A DNA stretch of 64,000 bases from positions 21,150,001 through 21,214,000 of the forward strand of contig CP136893.1 of the NCBI GenBank assembly GCA_034359265.1, written 5' to 3'. Shown one piece after another: positions 35,361 through 46,702 of the stretch. Below the pieces are notes generated by a model. The model was not told the DNA's origin. It saw only the letters and a program-made list of their open reading frames with translations, and did no database searches. The translations under genes were made by a program, and so were the position numbers. Source of the DNA: Canna indica (lineage: Eukaryota > Streptophyta > Magnoliopsida > Zingiberales > Cannaceae). How positions within the stretch are numbered: the first letter of the stretch is position 1; each line of letters begins with the position of its first letter.

Positions 35361-36648
35361 TGGAAACATTCCACCAACAGTGGAGCGAAGCATCTCGGCG
35401 AGAAGAAGAAGAAGAAGTGAAGAAAAAATATAATTAAATATTCTTTAAAAAAAGCATGAGGTGGGGAATCTCCCGCCTCCTGCTTGGGCGACCGCGCACG
35501 CTCTTTTTTTTAATTTTTTTTAAAAAATTATTTATAATTTTCCGACTAATTTTGGTCGAAAATTTTTGTCGGTAACTCTTTTCGACGCAAAGACGTGTCG
35601 GAAATCTAATGGAAATTTTCGACAACATCTTCTCGTCGAAAGTTGTGGTAGATAAATCCAATATTTCTCGTCGGTAATTCTTTTCGATGCCGAAAGTTGT
35701 CGGAACTTTAACGAAAATATTTGACGATAGATTTTCGTCGAAAATTATGGTCGATAAGTTCAGTATAAAAATATGTCATTAATATTTCCGACGAACTTGC
35801 GAGTACAAAGTCTGTCGAAAATTATTTTCAACCAAATTTTCGACGAAAATTCATCGATAATAATATAATAATTTTTCGACATATTTTGGTCGAAAAGTTT
35901 TGTCGGTAACTCTTTCCGACGCTATGGGTCGTCGGAAATATAACGAAAATTTTCGACAACATCTTCTCGTCGAAAATTGTGGTCGATAAATCCAGATTTT
36001 CTTGTAGTGCCTCGATCAACCAAACAAACCACTCATTTATCTTATTTATCGCATTTCCTACTTTCCAACAATGTTTATCTTTTTTTATCTAGTTTTAGTT
36101 ATGTTCTTCCCAGCCATTAGTCTTATGCAAATTCATGCTTTAATGCATTTGGTGACCTAATTTGATTATCTTTATTTGTTCGATGATTCGTTGTGCGCTC
36201 TAGCAATCAAGTCTGAACGTTTTACCAATTAGCAATTAGTCATGCGCTTCTTTCTATAGCGACCTAATCCAACCATCCTTTGGTTCAGCAATTAGCCTTG
36301 TGCCCTTGTGACCTAATTCTATCATTTTCCGACGATTCGCTCTATGTTCCAACAATTGAATATGGATACATCAGTTGTGCACCGCCGAGCCCACGACAAC
36401 TCTTTTTGTTGATCGCTTAACCAAGCGCTATCTGGAGTAGCTTGGGAATCCGTGACCGATGAGTAGATTCCCCTCCTTTAGCGCCAATCGCTTGATAACT
36501 CCTTTGGATCAAACTTGTTTTGCTATCCTAACATATATTAAGAAGGTTAAGCTCGCATTGATTATATCCTTGGAACAGCTTCTTGGCACACCTGCGCACC
36601 TCAACTATCAATACCACACTAGGAGCCGAAAAGCAAGACAACAATCTT

Positions 36649-38290
36649 ATATAGTGATTTGTGAAACATATTACAAGAAAGATCGGTCCTTATATGAAGG
36701 GATGACAAATGATACTCGTTTAGACGGGTTCCCGTGGGTTTTTACACGCCATTGACGGGTATATGGATTAATATTATACCTGTTGAGATATTGTGGGTAA
36801 TTTTTTATCCTCATTTAATATATGGGGCAGGTACGTAGATCATAATACTTGTACCTGCGGGTACTCGCTACTCATTAGTATATTTATAATTATAAATATA
36901 CTCTTATATTTGTAATTACAAATATAATATTGTGCTTGTTGATAAATCTTGACGTGAAGAACTATTTGGACTTTGAATATGTTTTAATTATATGTTTATG
37001 TACTCTTTATTGTATTTCAAATTTTAATGCTTATTTAACTATGCTGAACTTTTTTTAATCTTAAAACTTATGTTGTTGTCGCTATTTATTTTGTTATTGT
37101 GAATTTAAATTTTAATAAAATATTTTAATTTATATTTTTTAAAATTTTATGGATACTAAACATGAAATAAATAAGGGATTAAAATTTATTTCTTATCATA
37201 TTATCAATTATCTCATGAAGCAAACATGTTCTATTGGTACGTTTCATTTGTTAGATTTAGAAGTCGGATATGATTTGATAAATTTTATTCGTCGTTTGTG
37301 TTGGGTGCTAGATTTAAAAATAAAATTTATAATCAGATTTTATTTTGGATTATTAGATAGAAAAGTATATAAATATATATTGAGGAAATAGGTGAAAATT
37401 AATATCAAATGAATTAAATTCATCTTCTCTGTGGGACTATCCTGACATACTTAGGCGACGTTCTCCCTACATACGACATTCTATATCTCAATGTGCAATA
37501 AGTCTCCTTCCTGTTGTAAGATTGATTCTTATTTTTAGATCTATTAATCAATAATTTTATTATTATATCTTAATATTTTAATTGTTTTTTATATATTAAA
37601 TATAACTAATTGAATAGTTATTATTGATTAAAACTTATCTTATAATTTTTTATTCCCGTCATGAAAGTTAGGAAAATTTTCTAGTAAAAGCTCTCAACTC
37701 CGCTAGTTAGTCGAGAGCTGACAACTCTCCTCCAATTTTTATATATATAAATAAAAAGTAGATAAGTAAATATATAGTAGATAGAAGTAGACTATATAAA
37801 AGCCCAATTTGAACATTTTGTTCTTTCTCCTATCACTGTATCACATGGATTTGGCCTATCAATCAATTGAAATTTTATTTAAAAAATCAAAAATAGTTGA
37901 GGTCAGAGATTTTAAATGTTATTTTTAAGGATAAAATGCCCTATATTCATCTCATGCGAAATGGATAATAACTTGTAAATTTGATTATAATCGAATTAGG
38001 AATATAACTAACTCTTATTTAATTTAGTTTATATCTAATTATGTTTATTGAAATATAGACTTTTCTAATATATGACTTTAGTGATGAAATCCCTATTTGA
38101 TGTTTTCAATTCAACTTTACTCTTTCAATCGATCAAAATAATATTTAACGTGTTCTTTAGATCAAGACTGAATGTTCGATAGAAGAAAACATACTCAAAA
38201 CCCAATCAAGAATACAATAATTTGATTAAGCCTAGACAAAGCGCTGTCTTTTTTGTTTTCATTTTCTTAAAACTGAAATAGTTGAATTAC
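36649..38290. other. AT-rich spacer with decayed repeats
   Basis: The segment 36710-36880 has GACGGG/GGGTAC-type words like the ends of Ac-type hAT elements, but no clear boundaries. Small frames such as 37149-37391 lack recognisable features. Confidence 0.35.
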
Positions 38291-39001
38291 CGACCGACCA
38301 AATTAATCAGACAATTAATGGCCCAATTAAATTTTAAAGAAAAATCCGAATCCTTAAGGCGAGAGATGAGACGCGTGCGTGGACGTTGACTCGGTCGCAA
38401 CGAAGGAAACTTCCAACGATTGACGGAGGAAGGCGGCGACTTCTCTGCTTCCTTCTTCGCCTCGAAGCACTCGATCACCAAAGTTTTTTATTTCTCTTCG
38501 TAGACGGCAAAGTTTGGAATTCATGTCCATCTCAATCATCAGTATGCCCACACATCTAGTTTTAATTACGTAAATGCCATTTCATCATCACCTACTGGCT
38601 ACTGCAAGTCTGACAGCCATTTAAAAAATAAAACAAAATTTTATTTAGTAATTTTGTAGATGAACCTTTGAATACAATTTAAACTATCAAGTAATTTGCC
38701 AATTTTATCTGGTAGAAAAAGAGGCAAATCCATTGTGAAAATTGTAAATATTTCGCAAGTCCAAGTCCACTTCTTAGTTTTCATACGCGTCAAAGTCTTC
38801 CTTCGCCTCGTTTTATTAATTATATCCTTTTTCTCTGTATCTTCTTCTTATTCTGCCAATTCCCCCAATTTGACCTCCTCCTCCTCCTCCTCCTCGGCTC
38901 CTCCTCTTCTTCCTATTCTACCAAATCTCTTATCCTCAGATCCCAATTCATTGAATTTCTCCTCGATTTGAGCCGGCGAAACCCTAGCAGAAGCTGCGGC
39001 C
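38291..39001 (+). promoter_or_regulatory. Upstream region and CT-rich leader of the membrane protein gene
   Basis: The stretch 38860-38960 is a CTCCTC-rich pyrimidine leader typical of plant 5' UTRs. A TTAATTATAT stretch near 38815 may serve as a TATA element. A W-box-like GTTGACT lies near 38386. A short Arg/Glu-rich frame on the - strand (38354-38551) is not supported by homology. Confidence 0.4.
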
Positions 39002-40012
39002 ATGGATCGCGAGCCGGAGGAGCTCCAGTTCCTGGGCGTCTTCGGCATCTACCAGGAGGCCGCCAAGATCCTCGCCGGTTGGCGCCGCCTCTTCGCCCAG
39101 ATTGCCGGCGCCCTCGTCCTCCCCCTCTCCCTCCTCTTCTTCGTCCACATCGCCATCTCCCACCGCCTCTTTTCCACTATCGACTCCGACGAGTCCGCCC
39201 TCGACGAATCCGCCCCGGGCTCCGCCTCGGAGTCCTCCGCCCTCAACCGCCTCGCCTCCGATTGGTCCGCCTTCCTCCTATACAAGGGCCTCTACCTCAT
39301 CGCCCTCCTCGTCCTCGCCCTCCTCTCCACCTCCGCCGTCGTCTACTCCGTCGCCTCCATCTACACCGCCCGCGGCGAGCTCTCATTCCGCAAGGTGCTG
39401 ACCGTCGTCCCCCGCGTCTGGCGCCGCCTCATGGTCACCTTCCTCTGGGCCTTCCTCATCCTGTTCGCCCTCAACTCCCTCGCCATCCTAGTCATCGTCA
39501 TCATCCTCCTCGCCGCTGGCGACACCTACACCTCCGCGGGCCCGCCCATCGTCTTCTTCATCGTCATCCCGCTCTACCTGATCGCCCTTATCTACGTCAG
39601 CGTGGTCTGGCATTTGGCCAGCGTCGTCTCCGTGCTTGAGGACGCCCGGGGGTTGGAGGCAATGCGCCGGAGCCGGCTGCTGATCAAGGGCAAGGCCCTG
39701 ACAGCTTCCGTCATCTTCGTGAAGCTTAATATCTGCTTCGGGGTGGTGGAGTTCGCCTTCCGGCGTCTGTTAGTGAGGGGGAGCGGTCGGAGCGTGATGT
39801 TCAGCCTGGAGCTAGGTCTGCTGCTCCTGCTGCTGCTGTGCCTGGTGATCCTCTTCGCCCTGGCGGTCCAGACGGTGGTCTACTTCGTCTGCAAGTCCTA
39901 CCACCACGAGAGCATCGACAAGTCGAGCCTGGCGGGGCATTTGGAGGCCTACTTGGGGGAGTACGAGCCATTAAAGTCTCAGGACGTGCAGATGGAGCAG
40001 CTCCGTGTTTGA
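39002..40012 (+). CDS. Multi-pass plant membrane protein of unknown function
   Basis: An intronless 336-residue frame with a good start context (GCGGCCATGGAT). It begins MDREPEELQFLGVFGIYQEA, the signature start of a plant membrane family that includes Arabidopsis At5g44860 and At4g19950 as I recall them. About six hydrophobic segments are visible (residues about 33-53, 93-120, 142-170, 180-208, 240-256 and 272-302). A Ser/Asp/Glu-rich loop at 58-84 and a charged tail (residues about 308-336) flank them. Third codon positions are nearly all G or C, unlike the surrounding DNA. It may act in an internal or plasma membrane; no reaction is known. The gene looks intact. Confidence 0.92.
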   Translation: MDREPEELQFLGVFGIYQEAAKILAGWRRLFAQIAGALVLPLSLLFFVHIAISHRLFSTIDSDESALDESAPGSASESSALNRLASDWSAFLLYKGLYLIALLVLALLSTSAVVYSVASIYTARGELSFRKVLTVVPRVWRRLMVTFLWAFLILFALNSLAILVIVIILLAAGDTYTSAGPPIVFFIVIPLYLIALIYVSVVWHLASVVSVLEDARGLEAMRRSRLLIKGKALTASVIFVKLNICFGVVEFAFRRLLVRGSGRSVMFSLELGLLLLLLLCLVILFALAVQTVVYFVCKSYHHESIDKSSLAGHLEAYLGEYEPLKSQDVQMEQLRV

Positions 40013-41356
40013 TACATACATAGATAAAACTTTGAGCTTTGTACTCTGCATCCACTCTTGTTGCCTCGCAAAAGCATCATCTGTATTTGGATGTTCTTAA
40101 TTATGTGATAAAAAGACTTCAACTTTGATGTTTTATATGTTCTGCAATTTATATGGAACTTGTTCAGTAAAGCTACTGATTTGAATTCTCTCCATAATGG
40201 CGATGGCTTACAAAAAAGATGTAGGAGAAAGAAAACGGTCTCCCTTTAACTCGAGATTGCTAGATTGGCAATATTTGTTGATAAAAGAGACTTTGCAATA
40301 GGCTTTGGTTTCTTGCTCAAAGCAAAGCACATTGAACTCAGCATGGAATTGATTTTGCTATTAAAGTCAAAATCAAAATCAAACAAAAGTTGTTCTATTG
40401 GTAGATCATTGGAATTGAAGCGAATTTGAAACCTAAAGCGGGAGAAATAAATCCTATTCATTCATCAATTAGCATGGCAATAAATAAATTTGGATTAACC
40501 GATTAACTGTAGTTGCTAGTCTCCAACATGCTGCTTCAAGAAAATTGCACCTAGGAAGGAACTTTAAATACCATAAGTCTAAAGAACAAGGTATTCATTT
40601 TGCCTTGCAGAATACCAATCATGCCAAAGACGCTTTTCTTATGTACATCAATCATTTAAACACAATTACGAGGATATCCCTATAAACCTCTTCCATGCAT
40701 GCCATGTATTTTCGATGGTCTTACGAATTTTAGGTGTTGTTTAGTTAGTGAAAATTATTTTATATTTAGTTTCAATAAAAATAAAAATTTGATTTCAGTT
40801 ACTAATTTTTATTTTCCTGAAAACGTATTTGGTTGGTGATATTGATTTTAGTTTATTCAAACTAATTAAAATTTATTTGATTATAGATAATAATATTAAT
40901 TTTCATCACACAGTTGTAGTAATAATATGATATTGAATAAATAGTAAATTAATTAATAGTAGAAACAGTTCATAAAACTTAACATGATTGTAGAAATAAA
41001 AGATCGTATAATAACAAAAGTAAGAAGAATCACTATCTAATATAGTAACTTGGAGTACAAACATCTAAATAAATTTGTTAAAAATTAAAATATGATTTTT
41101 TTGTATCTATTTTTAAAAGAAGTTGAAATTTAATCCATTCAAGAAAATTAATAACTTTAGTGACCATTGTTATTAGTTTTTCGATATAATTATCAATTTT
41201 ATTTTATAATTAACATATTATAAAGCCAGAAAAAGAACTTTATATATTTATATAATATTAATTATATATTTGTGGTTAGTTTATAAAATTAGTTTTTACT
41301 AATATGATTATAAAATATTTGTAATAGTTAATTATATTATTAATAATTTAAAGATA

Positions 41357-41408
<52 letters not shown>

Positions 41409-41480
41409 GTTAAATGATCTAAAATTAGTTTTCATTAAATTATAAATAGATCGACTTAATATAATTAAGTTATTTTAAAA
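40013..41480. other. 3' flank and AT-rich spacer
   Basis: The first 200 bases are the 3' flank of the membrane protein gene. The rest is AT-rich with no recognised gene. Confidence 0.5.
41358..41403. repeat. (TA)n microsatellite
   Basis: About 22 uninterrupted TA units. Confidence 0.97.
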
Positions 41481-41885
41481 ATAGTTAATTACATGGCATA
41501 TCCTGAACTTTAGAATTTTTCTCAATAATATTCAAATATTTTTATTTGTATCAATTGTATACTCAAATTTTTATTTTGTATCAATTATATTCCGACGTCA
41601 ACTAACAACTAACTTTGTCGTTAGAGCACTAACCTAGAATTGCTGACGTGTATAAACAAAAATAAAATAATGTTAATGTCACGTCATGATTTTGATTAAT
41701 TACATGGTATATCTTAAATTTGGAGGTTTTATCAATTGTATCCCAACTTTTATTTGTATCAATTGTATACTTCAACTTTTATTTTGTATGAATTATATCT
41801 CGACGTTAATCAATAGTTAATTTTATCATGAGAATGCTAATGTGGAATTCTTGGCGTGTATCAACAAAAACAAAAAAATTATAGT
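41481..41885. repeat. Tandem pair of about 200-base repeats
   Basis: Two successive copies begin TTAATTACATGGCATATCCT and TTAATTACATGGTATATCTT. Each contains TTTGTATCAATTGTATAC, TATT(C/T)CGACGT-like and GGCGTGTAT(C/A)AACAAAAA stretches. They are diverged and non-coding. Confidence 0.75.
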
Positions 41886-42619
41886 GGCAGTAATGGCCTG
41901 AGGACCACGCTCAGGGTTGTGCTCATTTAGAACGAGTCAGACTCATAGGAGTTGGAGGCCACATTTAGGGCTGAGGACCATACTCAATATTGAACTGAGC
42001 TCAAAAGGAGTGCACTTCGGGTCATTGAGAGTCATGGAAGCTCGATTAGTGGAACTGGTGGCCTCACGACCACGCTCGGGGGTTGTGCTCATTTAGAGCG
42101 AGATGGGCTCATAGGAGCCGAAGACCGTATTTAGGGCCAAGGACTAGACTCGATGAAAATCAAGTTCGCGGGAGTCGTGGGAGCTCAATTAGTGGCTTTG
42201 GTGGCCTGAGGACCACACTTGAGGTTGAGAAGGATTGATGTGCCGCGCAAGGTAGGAGTACGTTATCACCGTTGTCTAGCGGTGCGCCTGTCGTGGGATC
42301 GGGGAGGTTCCTTTATTGCGTGCCAGGAAATAGCCCTCGATAATCTGAACACAAAGAGATGTGAGGAAGGAAGAGCAATATTATTAAATAATTGTTAGAT
42401 GATGACACATTGAGTCCCATCGAGTGATGTGCTCGGTCTGGTGGTACCTCGTTAAAACCTTTTAGAGGAAAAACCCTATGGGAGAAAACCACAATGAAGG
42501 AAAAAAGAGTACACCAGTCATTTGTAGTTTAAGGGAGAATGTTTAGCTGTAGTATGCTCATAGAGAGGCCGCGTTCAACGTTTGTGGGTATTCTCGTCCG
42601 GAGAGCTCAGAGATTTTGT

Positions 42620-43277
42620 AAGCGTCATCCCGACGTCTTTGATGACTCTACAAGGATCATCCAATAGCGTCGTTCCACGTTTGTGTGAATTCTCGTCCTG
42701 CTAGGATGACCTTGTTGGCTGCTTCGACCAAGCCATTGGTTTGTGGATGCTCTATTGAGGAGAAGAGCTATTGGATGTTGAGGTTCGAGCAGAATTCTCG
42801 GAACCACCTATCCGTAAATTGCATGATGTTGTCGCTGACAAGATCGCGAGGTATGTCGTACCTGTAGACGACCATTTTCAATCTCATGTTGTAGTGTCTG
42901 AGCTGGTTGAAGATCTATGTGAGATCATTGCAGTGGTCTTCGATGGCCGGTGTTTTGGCAACCATGTTGTCCATGTCCACCTCCATGTTTCGATCGATCT
43001 ACTATTTGAAGACCTTGTTCGTCAAGCGCTAGTATGTATGCAGTGCATTCTTGAGCCCGAAAGAGATTACCTTGTAGCAAAAGTTGGCATACTCGATAAT
43101 AAAGGTTGTCTTTTCATCATCTTCTAAATGCATTTGGATCTGATTGTAGCCTAAGTAGGCATTTATGAAACTCATGTACTGGTATTCCGAGGAGCCATCA
43201 ACAAGCTTGTCTATGCTCGGTAGCGAGTAGGAGTCCTTCGGGTAGGCTTTGTTTAACTCGGTGAAATCGACACACAC
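42620..43277 (-). pseudogene. Gypsy polymerase remnant (reverse transcriptase start and integrase piece)
   Basis: The frame 43029-43277 on the - strand reads MCVDFTELNKAYPKDSYSLP and YNQIQMHLEDDEKTTFI, the start of a Gypsy reverse transcriptase. The YxDD box is absent. A separate piece around 42760-42690 reads PQTNGLVEAANKVILAGR, an integrase core C-terminal motif. The sequence between them is too decayed to read. Confidence 0.75.
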
Positions 43278-43462
43278 CCGTCATTTCCTAGTGTGCTTCT
43301 TGACCATCACAATATTTGCAAGCCATGTGGTAAATATATTTTCTTTGATAAAATTTGCCTTCAACAACTTTCCGGTCTCTTCAAGATATGCTTGCTAGCG
43401 CTCGACCCCAAGTTTTCTTTTCTTCTGTGCCACAAGCTTGACCCGGGGATCAATGGCGAGCT

Positions 43463-43831
43463 CAGGGGTGCAAGTGACTCGAGCAGCTCGTGAGCTACTC
43501 AGGATCGACTTGATAAAAATTCGAATTCAACTCAATCTTATCGAGCTCGAGCCGAGCTTGAGCTAACCAATACTCGGCTCGAGCGGCTCACGAGCCTAAT
43601 CGAGCTTATATATAATTATATAAATATATTTCAGATCGGTTTGGCATAAATCCAAGTCGAGTCGAGCTTAAATGAGCTTGATCAAGCTCGAAAAAATAAA
43701 TGAGCCTAAACGAACTGAGCTCGAGCCTAGATATTGAAGCTTGATTGAGCTCGAGCTCAACATTTCTTAAATGAGCCGAGCTCGAGCATAGGCAAGACCA
43801 GCTCGCAAGGCTCAACTCGATTACACCCCTA
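43463..43831. mobile_element. Non-autonomous hAT-type GAGCTC-rich element, copy 2
   Basis: It has the same ends as the element at 64-472 (CAGGGGTGCAA and GATTACACCCCTA). It is flanked by GGCGAGCT (43455-43462) and GGCAAGCT (43832-43839), a 7/8 target duplication. It is inserted in the protease/RT interval of the Gypsy remnant. Confidence 0.75.
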
Positions 43832-44439
43832 GGCAAGCTTGTGGAAGATGACTTGAGGGTCTATCCCTTGCATGTCGGCTGGCGTCCATGCGAATAGGTT
43901 GGCATTGTCCTTGAGTAGGGTGCCGAGTTGAGCTTTGAGCTCGGCGGGGAGGCGGGCTCCCATGTAAGTCACTTGTTCGGGGGAGGCCTCGACTTGTATA
44001 GGTTTTAGATTGTCGATGGGCTGGGGTTGTTATTGGACGTCTCCTCTAGGGTCCAATTTAGAAATTATGGGCCGTTGTTTTGTATGAAAAATGGGAGTGC
44101 TGGCTGGGGCGAGGTGCTCGGCGTCTCTTCCGGCTCGGCTGGTCTTTGCCTTAGGCATTCACCGTAGCATAGGCGGGCTTCCTTCTAGTTCGCTTGAACC
44201 TCTCTAAGATGGGGAATTTGATTGCTAGGTGGGGAGTCGATACAATGACTCACAAGCTGTTGAGTGATGGTCGCTCCAGGATCATGCGATAGGGACTAGG
44301 GCACTTGATGACCACGTATTGCACGTCCGTTGGATTGGTCTTTAGAGCTGAACATCGCTGTCAGCCAGATGTAGCCTTGGACACTGACTCATTGTCCTGA
44401 GAAGCAAATGAGGTCTCCATGGTACAAGTGGAGTGAAGT

Positions 44440-45324
44440 TTCATCGATGTGCATCTTCCTGAATGTTGAGTAGAACAGGATGTCGGCTGAGCTTCCCTAA
44501 TCCACTAGGACTTTCCTAACAAGGAAATCACTAGCAATCACAGAAATAATGACGGGGTCATATAAATTTGTATTAATCCCCTAGAAATCAGATTCATAGA
44601 TGATATTATCGGGGTTCAGATGTGCAACCACTGTGAACGGATTGTGTTGTCGACAACCATGATGGCTTGGAGCAACTTCTTTCTAGCCGAGCTCATCTCA
44701 CCTCCTCCAGCGGATCCTCCCGCAATATGGTCGATGATCCAACAGATCTCAATATTTGGTTGATCAGTTATGCGATCATCATAGTCGCCCGTCGGCTCCA
44801 TTGTGATGCCATTCTGCTCGGACTTTGCACCATGAGTCACGATCCTACCGATATCGACTATGGCTTCATTGCCCTAAGGACTTTGCAGGTGGCAAATTTC
44901 TCGAAGGATGGTCTCCCTCTTGGTGCTGTTGGGAGGCTTGAGCAATTGCAGGTGGCAGATTTCTCGGAGGATGGTCTCCCTCTTGGTGTTCAATGGGGTG
45001 TACTCGCCAAATTTGGGATTAGATAGGGAAGATGACCTTTCCCTTTTGTCGCGGTCCTGCTCGAGTTGATCTTGGTCTTCGCCCCTATTGTCATGCTTCT
45101 TGGATTTTTTGTCATCGGTGATGTCTTTAGCGTTCGGCATGTCGATCTTCCAGACCTCTCAGAGTTCTTCCATCTCCATGTAATATACGACCTTTTCTCA
45201 GAACTTGGCCATGCTCCTCGGCTTAGCCAGGGCGACCTAGTCGGCAAAGTGCTCGGGCCTTAGGCTGTGCTTAACAAAGTATAGTTCGACGTGCGGGTCA
45301 AGGTTTGAGATCTCCATGGCCACG
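44440..45324 (-). pseudogene. Gypsy gag/protease remnant
   Basis: Gag reads EISNLDPHVELYFVKHSLRP near 45310-45250. A spacer region rich in charged residues follows, with a duplicated KRETILREICHLQ unit (44870-44990). The protease signature near 44510 reads RKVLVD, TAG, then GSSADILFYSTF, so the catalytic D-S/T-G triad has a stop in its middle. Confidence 0.7.
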
Positions 45325-46702
45325 ACATGTGTAATATCCTAGATATTTAAATTTATTTATTTTCCTCTTATGTGTGTTTGCCAGCCTAGCGGACTAGTTC
45401 GTGGTTGAGCTGAGTCGACTCATGGTCCGGAGCGAGCTTGCGAGCTCGGGTAAGTAGAATATGAATTTATGAATTTTAGGCTTGGGTAATTGAAATTATT
45501 TAATTTGATGTTGTGTGTACATAATTATTAATTATGTTCATGTGTGTTCATGTGGGTGTATTTAATTAATTGCTTGTGATTTATTAGAATAAGTTTAATT
45601 AAATTAATTAAGTCTATCGGGTTAGCGGGTTTGGTTTTGGCTTAAGGTGGATTCGGGTTTTGGATTAAGGTGTTTAAGGGATTAGGGTTGAGGAGGGAGT
45701 ATAAAACCCTCTCCTCATGGCTTGTGGCTCCTATTTTGGAGCCACCTAAAGAATTGAGAAAGGGAGCCAGCCGCCAGCCCCCTTCCCTCTTCCCCTTGGA
45801 GCCACCGCCACCTCTGAGCCAAGCCGTCGCCTGAGCCAGCCCTTCCCCTCCTCTCCTCTCTTCCTTCCCATTGGAGCCGAGCCGAAGCCGGCCCCTCTCC
45901 TTCCTCTCTCTCCCTCTCTCCAAGCCGGCGGCTTGGAGTGAGCCGCCACCCGCTTGTCCCCTTTCTTGAGTCGAGTTGCCACACTTTTAAAGCCAAATTT
46001 GAGGGACGTCATCCGAAATTTCTTCCTTAATCTTTCTTCCAATTAAGGTGAGTGGTTTACCCTCTCTATTCGGGATTTTAATCGGATTCTTGAAGCCGTT
46101 CTTGACGGCTTGATATTTATATTTTGTTCTTGATTTATTCTTTGAGTTCTTGTCGTGTTTCTTGGAAATTGTTCTTGGGGAGACCCGAACCTCTCCCCTA
46201 TAAGGCTCGGCAACCCTAGGGTAAACATAGGGGTGCTCGGCCAAGGGGGAAACCAGGGTCACCCTCAAGGTGTTCGATGAAAAGCCCGAATGAGTTTTCT
46301 TGTTTTACTTGGTATGAAAATCTTTATCTCTCCTAATTTGGGATTCTTGATTGTGGATTTCTTGCTTAGAATTAAATCTGTAATTTTTGGGTAGAAATCA
46401 TGTGGTAGGATTAAGATCTTGATGTCGATGCTTTAGGGGTTCTTGATCTTAATACTTGATTCTTGATCTAAGTGTTGTGGGTTCTTGTTAGTCTTGATTA
46501 AAAGCATGATTTTTGTGAATTAATTCTTGAGATTAGTTAGTATTCTGTCCTAATGATAATTTAGGAGTTAATTTCATGTTGCTGGAATTGTATGCTAAGA
46601 TGATGAATCTGTGCTGATTTTGGTTTATTTGATGTGGTGTGTGTATTTCTGTTAATATAGTTGTGTAACCTATCGTTTCGACCAGAAAACATAGTTTGGA
46701 AA

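Larger units (their letters stand above)
34478..36009. mobile_element. CACTA transposon carrying gene fragments (Pack-CACTA 2)
   Basis: It begins CACTACAAGAAATATG and ends AGATTTTCTTGTAGTG, and is flanked by the 3-base duplication CCT (34475-34477 and 36010-36012). The duplicated LTR shows the empty site. Subterminal regions (34500-34810 and 35530-36000) are filled with short TCGAAAA, GGTCGAAA and CGGTAATTACCGAC words in both orientations, the expected transposase-binding repeats. The GC-rich middle holds two gene fragments and no transposase. Confidence 0.93.
28354..36643 (+). mobile_element. Gag-only (non-autonomous) Ty3/Gypsy-type LTR retrotransposon with nested insertions
   Basis: The 5' LTR is 28354-29485. 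The 3' LTR is 33990-36643, which is about 1.12 kb once a CACTA element is removed. Both start TGTTAA(C/T)GCTAAAAAATAG. Just after the 5' LTR is TTTTGGCACGCCCGGTGGGACC, a primer-binding-region-like motif. A purine-rich stretch precedes the 3' LTR. Flanks GTCTT (28349-28353) and ATCTT (36644-36648) are a 4/5 target duplication. Only gag-like sequence is present and no polymerase domains were found. A solo LTR (29779-31522) and a CACTA (34478-36009) are inserted. Confidence 0.85.
33990..36643 (+). repeat. 3' LTR of the gag-only element, interrupted by a CACTA
   Basis: The LTR is contiguous with its 5' partner if 34478-36009 and one CCT are removed. The short frames inside both LTRs are not genes. 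Confidence 0.85.

Noticed and set aside
38354..38551. A 65-residue Arg/Glu-rich frame on the - strand considered as a divergent gene
   Set aside because: No homology is recognisable, there is no continuation over plausible splice sites, and it lies in a likely promoter region.
39049..39639. Arg/Pro-rich frames overlapping the membrane protein gene on both strands
   Set aside because: These are shadows caused by high GC at third positions of the true frame.
45642..46268. Several 60-98-residue frames on the - strand
   Set aside because: They lie in the U3/R part of a Del-like LTR and recur, inverted, at 60858-61410, so they are LTR composition effects.
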